A stretch of DNA of 64,000 bases from Flavobacteriia bacterium (lineage in GTDB: Bacteria; Bacteroidota; Bacteroidia; Flavobacteriales; Weeksellaceae). The DNA is taken from the NCBI GenBank assembly GCA_015999765.1, contig JAECQR010000001.1:496001-560000 (forward strand), in the 5' to 3' direction. Numbering within the stretch: position 1 is the first letter of the stretch; every line of letters starts with the position of its first letter. The notes below the pieces were generated by a model, which worked only from the letters and a program-made list of their open reading frames with translations, was not told the origin of the DNA and searched no databases. A program made the translations under genes and the position numbers. Positions 60,138-64,000 of the stretch are shown here, one piece after another.

Positions 60138-62213
60138 ATGAAAAAATACAGTTCATTTTTTAAGATTTTCTTCATCGCTTTTGCATCGCTCCTGCTCACG
60201 GCGTGTGTGCACGATGATAAGTATGATGATCCTGTTCTGCAAGATTACCAGTGCAAAGACCTTACGGCAACCATGACGATTGCTCAGGTAAAGGCTCTGC
60301 ATACCAATATGCGTTATGTTTTTCCGGAAGGCTCAACGGCAGTGATGGAAGGTTATGTGTCTTCTACTGATGATTCAGGAAATATATATAAGACCATCTA
60401 TATTCAGGATTCCCCGGTTAATCCAACCCAGGGATTTGTAATCAGTGTAGATGCAGTAAGTACTTACACTAAGTTCCCACAGGGATCAAAAATTTATATC
60501 GAATTGAAAGGCCTTGCCCTTGGTACTTATGGAGGTTTGGTGCAGTTAGGTGTAGAAGATGCTAACGCTGTTGCCCAGGGAGTTGATGCTGTTTCCAGAA
60601 TTCCTGAAAAATTGGTTCCACAAAGAATTTTCAGATCTTGCACGGTAAGAGAAGAAATTGTACCGAAAGTACTTAAAATTTCAGAAATGGCGGCTAACCA
60701 GGCACTACTCGGAGCTTTGATTAAAGTGGAAGATGTAGAGTTTACAAACAGAGTGCTTTGTTCAACATATGCACCGGATGGTGTTACGGTAGACCGACCA
60801 ATTGGTCAGGGATGGAATGGAACTGCATACATGTCAACAGCAGTTGTAAGAAACAGTGGTTTTGCGGCGTTTGCCAACCAATCTATTCCTGCGGGGAATG
60901 GTGATTTTGTTGGAATTTTCAGTAAGTTCAACACTACTTACCAAATGTATATCAACAAGGCCAGTGATTTGGCAGACATGAAAAACTTCCCAAGACTCGA
61001 TGGAATTGCAGCAGATCCTTGCGTAATTAATCCTGCATCTTACACTGCTAAAACAGTGGCAGAAGTGAAACAGCTTTACAGTGGATCACTTACGCAAATT
61101 AACGGCAACTTCCTTGTTAAAGCGAAAGTAACTGCCAACGACGAAACCGGAAACCTTTTTAAATATATTTATATTGAAGATGCGACTGGGGGAATTAGGG
61201 TAAATATTAATAAAACCAATCTTTACCAGGATTCAAGATTTAAAGTGGGTAAAGAAATTTATATTAAACTAAAAGATCTCTATATCGGTAACGTTTCTGG
61301 CGAATTGCAAATAGGACAACCTTTCAATGGTAACGCTGGACAAATTGCTGAGGCTGACGTTTATAAACATTTCTTTGATACCAACCTGCCTGCAACTCCG
61401 GTTGTAGCGACAGAAAGAACCATTACTCAACTTACAACCGGTGATGTTGGAAGATGGATTAAATTAAAAGACCTTCAATTCATAGATGCCGACCTGGGGC
61501 AGCCTTATGCGTCGGGAGGAGTTACCAACAGAACGTTGGAGGACTGTGCCGGTAATAAAATTCTTCTCAGAACAAGCAATTTCGCAACCTTTGCAGGTGC
61601 TGAAGTTGACGGAGGAAAAGGTGATGTATATGGTATCTTAAGCGTGTTTAATGGTACTTATCAGCTATGGATTCCTAAACAGGTTCATGCGGATCTAGAT
61701 GACCCGAGATGCGATGGTTCTCAGCCACCGACAACCATTTTCTTTGAGGGATTCCAGACCAGTCTCACGGCGAACTTTACAGCGTATGATGTAGCGGGAC
61801 CACAACAGGTATGGACGAGATCTAACCAAGGAACCGGAACGAACTATTATGCAGTGATGAATGGTGGTACTTCAGCGAACGAAGACTGGTTAGTATCAAG
61901 TGAGATTAATCTTACTGGTTATAACGGTTATAGTTTCTCTTTCGATTCAGATGGAAGAGCTACAACCCCAGGTAATCCTTTGGAGGTTTATATCACCGAG
62001 AACTTCTCAGGTAATCCTTCCACAACAACCTGGACGAAAATAGATGCACCAATTGATACAGCTTTGGGCGGCTTTGCGTTCTTTAGCTCTGGTAAAATTA
62101 ATATCAACAGTTATGCAAACAAAAAGATTAGAATTGCGTTTAAATATACTTCTACGCCAACAGCTTCCACCACTTGGGAAGTTGATAATCTGAAAGTTTC
62201 AGGCAGTAAATAG
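60138..62213 (+). CDS. DUF5689 surface lipoprotein with choice-of-anchor J domain
   Basis: A 691-residue lipoprotein (signal ending LLLTAC). DUF5689-type modules occupy about 35-285 and 300-525, each with OB-like segments (EGYVSSTDDSGNIYKTIYIQ and KAKVTANDETGNLFKYIYIE, then KIYIELKGLALG or EIYIKLKDLYIG). The C-terminal part (about 530-691) looks like a choice-of-anchor J jelly roll (TTIFFEGFQTSLTANFTAYD, EDWLVSSEINLTGYNG). The modules resemble OB folds of secreted nucleases; that is by eye. Co-transcribed with the receptor. Confidence 0.88.
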   Translation: MKKYSSFFKIFFIAFASLLLTACVHDDKYDDPVLQDYQCKDLTATMTIAQVKALHTNMRYVFPEGSTAVMEGYVSSTDDSGNIYKTIYIQDSPVNPTQGFVISVDAVSTYTKFPQGSKIYIELKGLALGTYGGLVQLGVEDANAVAQGVDAVSRIPEKLVPQRIFRSCTVREEIVPKVLKISEMAANQALLGALIKVEDVEFTNRVLCSTYAPDGVTVDRPIGQGWNGTAYMSTAVVRNSGFAAFANQSIPAGNGDFVGIFSKFNTTYQMYINKASDLADMKNFPRLDGIAADPCVINPASYTAKTVAEVKQLYSGSLTQINGNFLVKAKVTANDETGNLFKYIYIEDATGGIRVNINKTNLYQDSRFKVGKEIYIKLKDLYIGNVSGELQIGQPFNGNAGQIAEADVYKHFFDTNLPATPVVATERTITQLTTGDVGRWIKLKDLQFIDADLGQPYASGGVTNRTLEDCAGNKILLRTSNFATFAGAEVDGGKGDVYGILSVFNGTYQLWIPKQVHADLDDPRCDGSQPPTTIFFEGFQTSLTANFTAYDVAGPQQVWTRSNQGTGTNYYAVMNGGTSANEDWLVSSEINLTGYNGYSFSFDSDGRATTPGNPLEVYITENFSGNPSTTTWTKIDAPIDTALGGFAFFSSGKININSYANKKIRIAFKYTSTPTASTTWEVDNLKVSGSK

Positions 62214-62230
62214 TGAATGCTCTATTATAA

Positions 62231-62344
62231 TTAAAGGCCGCAGAAATGCGGCATTTTTTTGGTTTCATACAGAACCATTTCCTTTATATTGGTAAATGCA
62301 TTCGGGTTCTTAATCCAGTTTTCATAAGTGTTTATAGTCAGCAT
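62231..62344 (-). CDS. Possible small ORF or gene remnant, 37 aa
   Basis: An ATG-initiated frame reading MLTINTYENWIKNPNAFTNI and on to KKMPHFCGL. The composition is protein-like, but an in-frame TAG lies just upstream and its last codons are encoded by the terminator of the DUF5689 gene. It may be a decayed gene end or chance. No homology recognised. Confidence 0.15.
   Translation of the reverse strand: MLTINTYENWIKNPNAFTNIKEMVLYETKKMPHFCGL
62236..62260 (+). terminator. Terminator of the receptor-DUF5689 transcript
   Basis: GCCGCA and TGCGGC around GAAA, followed by seven Ts. Confidence 0.82.
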
Positions 62345-62402
62345 AATTGCATACGCAAACTATAAAGGAAAAAACTGCTATTGTGACCAATTACTAGGAA
62401 CG

Positions 62403-62434
62403 AAAAAGCTGCCTCTAGTTAGAGACAGCTTTTT
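62403..62434 (-). terminator. Terminator of the DUF6702 gene
   Basis: AAAAAGCTGCCTCTA and TAGAGACAGCTTTTT. The one mismatch becomes G-U in minus-strand RNA, favouring that direction. Confidence 0.78.
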
Positions 62435-62458
62435 ATTTTAATGTTTAAGTTTATTTGC

Positions 62459-62929
62459 TTAAAAACTTACTTCATTCACTTCTTTTCCTCTCTGGAAATT
62501 CATTGTTTTTTGGTTACCTTTATAAGCGATATTCACCAAATTAATCTGTCGTGGAAAAGTGCTGAGCATAATGGTATTTTTAATCCTTAACGTGTTAACC
62601 TCACTCACACCGCCAGCTTCGAAATAAACCCAGACGGATTCACCGTTAACCTGGCTCCCTGTGAAAGTAAGCGTCTTTGCACTGCCATTCACAAATAAAT
62701 CGAAATTGTTGTTCACATATTTTTTAACTTCTGCTTCAAAACCTGCTGTATTGGGGTTTATTTTAACTGCGTCAGAGATATGTTGAGTATTCATTTTCGT
62801 TGTAAACTTCAGGGTCTTGCTTCCTTCCACATAATCTACCTTTGTCATCGAGGAATAAAAATCTGCTTCCGCAAAACTTGTTATCACCATCATAGCAAAG
62901 ATTCCGATAATATATAAATAATTTTTCAT
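62459..62929 (-). CDS. DUF6702 secreted protein
   Basis: A 156-residue protein with a signal peptide (MKNYLYIIGIFAMMVITSFA) followed by a beta-rich domain: DFYSSMTKVDYVEGSKTLKF, TKMNTQHISDAVKINPN, then VWVYFEAGGVSEVNTLRIKN. The DFYxSMTxVDYxxxxKTL opening is typical of DUF6702. Function unknown. TATATTTG lies 26 bases upstream of its ATG. It lies 41 bases after the LOG-family gene on the same strand. Confidence 0.85.
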   Translation of the reverse strand: MKNYLYIIGIFAMMVITSFAEADFYSSMTKVDYVEGSKTLKFTTKMNTQHISDAVKINPNTAGFEAEVKKYVNNNFDLFVNGSAKTLTFTGSQVNGESVWVYFEAGGVSEVNTLRIKNTIMLSTFPRQINLVNIAYKGNQKTMNFQRGKEVNEVSF

Positions 62930-62955
62930 CTGTATAACTTGTTTCAGTATATTCT

Positions 62956-62963
62956 CAAATATA
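62956..62963 (-). promoter_or_regulatory. -7 element of the DUF6702 gene
   Basis: TATATTTG on the minus strand, 26 bases before the ATG at 62929. No upstream box at normal spacing. Confidence 0.4.
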
Positions 62964-62970
62964 ATGCCAA

Positions 62971-63729
62971 TTAAAAGTTCACGTTTACCGTGTATTTATC
63001 GTAAAATGCTTTAATATGGGCCACGGCATCATCGGCAGTGTCAACCACCCGGTACAGGCTCAGATCTGCCTCAGAAATCATTCCGTTTTCAAGTAAAGTA
63101 TCTTTAAACCAATCCAGGAGACCTTTCCAATATTTAGACCCCACCAATACGATGGGGAACTTCCCTATTTTATTGGTCTGGATCAATGTCATCGCTTCCA
63201 GCAATTCATCTAAAGTACCGAAACCCCCGGGCATCACAATGAATCCCTGAGAATATTTCACGAACATCACTTTTCTTACAAAGAAGTAATCGAAATCCAT
63301 ACTGTAACCCTTATCAATGAAAGGGTTGAAATGCTGTTCGAAAGGAAGTTCAATATTCAGACCGATGGATTTTCCGCCGCCTTTGTTGGCACCTTTATTT
63401 CCGGCCTCCATAATTCCGGGTCCGCCTCCAGTGATTACACCGAAACCAATTTCGGTAATTTTTTCTGCAATATCAACTGCCAATTCATAGTACTCACTTC
63501 CCGGCTGCAGCCTTGCAGAACCGAAAATAGAAACACAGGGACCAATTTTAGCGAGCCTTTCGTAACCGTCTACGAATTCGGCCATTATTTTGAAGACCAT
63601 CCAACTGTCTTTGGTTATGGTTTCGTCCCAGGTTTTTTCTGTAAAAGAACGCTGAATTTTCTGATCGATTTCAAATTCAGTTCCGGCCGCAGCACGGGTT
63701 GTCCCTTTTCCCCTCTTTATTTTGCTCAT
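62971..63729 (-). CDS. TIGR00730 LOG-family protein
   Basis: A 252-residue Rossmann-fold protein of the LOG (Lonely guy) family. The signature motifs are FGVITGGGPGIMEAGNKGAN and MPGGFGTLDELLEAMTLIQT (PGGxGTxxE). In plants and some bacteria LOG removes ribose-5-phosphate from cytokinin nucleotides, and bacterial homologues can act on AMP. The substrate here is unknown. Its N-terminus is basic (SKIKRGKGTTRAAAG). It begins 5 bases after the nucleotidyltransferase stop, so they form an operon. Confidence 0.93.
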   Translation of the reverse strand: MSKIKRGKGTTRAAAGTEFEIDQKIQRSFTEKTWDETITKDSWMVFKIMAEFVDGYERLAKIGPCVSIFGSARLQPGSEYYELAVDIAEKITEIGFGVITGGGPGIMEAGNKGANKGGGKSIGLNIELPFEQHFNPFIDKGYSMDFDYFFVRKVMFVKYSQGFIVMPGGFGTLDELLEAMTLIQTNKIGKFPIVLVGSKYWKGLLDWFKDTLLENGMISEADLSLYRVVDTADDAVAHIKAFYDKYTVNVNF

Positions 63730-63734
63730 TTGTT

Positions 63735-64000
63735 TTATTTAAAATGGTGCTCTGCTTCCAGAACAGATTCCGGTCTTCCGACATCAATCAGTTTAGCCTG
63801 ATGCTCGTATCCGTGGATTTTTTCAGTGTGCATCAAGTCCAGATATTCTTCCATAATAGAAAATTTTCCCGTACGTTTAATTTTATCAAAAATCCTCGGA
63901 TTGATACAGTGTATTCCACTAAAAGCCAATGGTTTGAACCCTTTGTTGAATTCTGCCAGCCGCTGTTCGCCCGTTTCTACATTTACCCAACCGCGCAAAA
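63735..64000 (-). CDS. Nucleotidyltransferase family protein, C-terminal fragment
   Basis: At least 88 codons of the C-terminal end; the gene continues beyond the right edge of the window. The peptide reads LRGWVNVETGEQRLAEFNKG, FKPLAFSGIHCINPRIFDKI and ends ESVLEAEHHFK. FSGIHxINPxIF and WxDVGxPESL-like IDVGRPESV are typical of sugar-phosphate nucleotidyltransferases of the MurU / GlmU-like type. The N-terminal signature and active site lie outside, so specificity cannot be given. Confidence 0.78.
   Translation of the reverse strand, partial: LRGWVNVETGEQRLAEFNKGFKPLAFSGIHCINPRIFDKIKRTGKFSIMEEYLDLMHTEKIHGYEHQAKLIDVGRPESVLEAEHHFK

Noticed and set aside
57396-62213. SusC/SusD glycan-utilisation locus
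   Set aside because: The receptor has no SusD-type partner (no TPR-like SusD features) and no glycoside hydrolase lies near; the lipoprotein is a DUF5689 type.

Overview
The window is ordinary, gene-dense chromosome of a Bacteroidota bacterium, most likely of class Flavobacteriia and the Chryseobacterium-like Weeksellaceae. The evidence is the Bacteroidetes-type promoters (TTTG, about 19-20 bases, then TAnnTTTG), the Alternative Complex III (ActABCDEF) operon, Rho with a long Asn/Gln-rich insertion, many lipoproteins, and families almost confined to this phylum (DUF4296, DUF4271, DUF4293, DUF5689, DUF6146, DUF6702). The genus is inferred from family resemblance, not from a search. No tRNA, rRNA, CRISPR array, insertion sequence or prophage was seen.

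Layout. 1-8271: a LUD-family gene fragment, ftsH, rsfS, birA, an LptF/LptG-type permease, tgt, a DUF4296 lipoprotein, a polyprenol-phosphate glycosyltransferase, a DUF4271 membrane protein and hemD. 8391-14392: oligopeptidase B, a small unknown, an AHSA1-like protein, a two-component pair and a SPOR protein. 14579-23121: the six-gene act respiratory operon. 23199-29634: an unknown lipoprotein, apt, a TPR membrane protein, ribH, an LTA-synthase-like phosphotransferase, a neutral zinc peptidase and a YtxH-like protein. 29861-38231: pruA, a DtxR/MntR regulator, a threonine aldolase-M28 peptidase pair, fabI, a stress-like small protein, tag, a nucleoside phosphorylase and a SUI1 protein. 38344-44624: a GbsR/MarR regulator with a complete RND efflux system. 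44739-54650: a frameshifted 2'-5' RNA ligase, a SpoU methyltransferase, mutS, two tandem TonB-C-like proteins, an MsbA-like ABC exporter, an M28 peptidase, a DUF4293 protein and rho. 54801-64000: Mn-type superoxide dismutase, a DUF6146 lipoprotein, a secreted nuclease-like protein divergent from a TonB-dependent receptor and DUF5689 lipoprotein, a DUF6702 protein, a LOG-family protein and a nucleotidyltransferase fragment.

Functionally this is mostly housekeeping: protein quality control, queuosine and haem synthesis, quinol oxidation, envelope transport, efflux and DNA repair. The most accessory-looking unit is the nuclease / TonB receptor / DUF5689 cluster (55950-62213), which reads as a possible surface system for acquiring nucleic acid or phosphate esters. 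Other points worth a second look are a Tgt without its usual zinc cysteines, Rho's low-complexity insertion, the pair of near-identical palindromes and orphan terminator-like hairpin between mntR and the aldolase, a six-haem ActA, and the frameshifted RNA ligase.

Several starts were moved downstream of the longest reading frame because a promoter element, signal peptide or neighbouring stop rules out the longer form; each case is stated in its entry.
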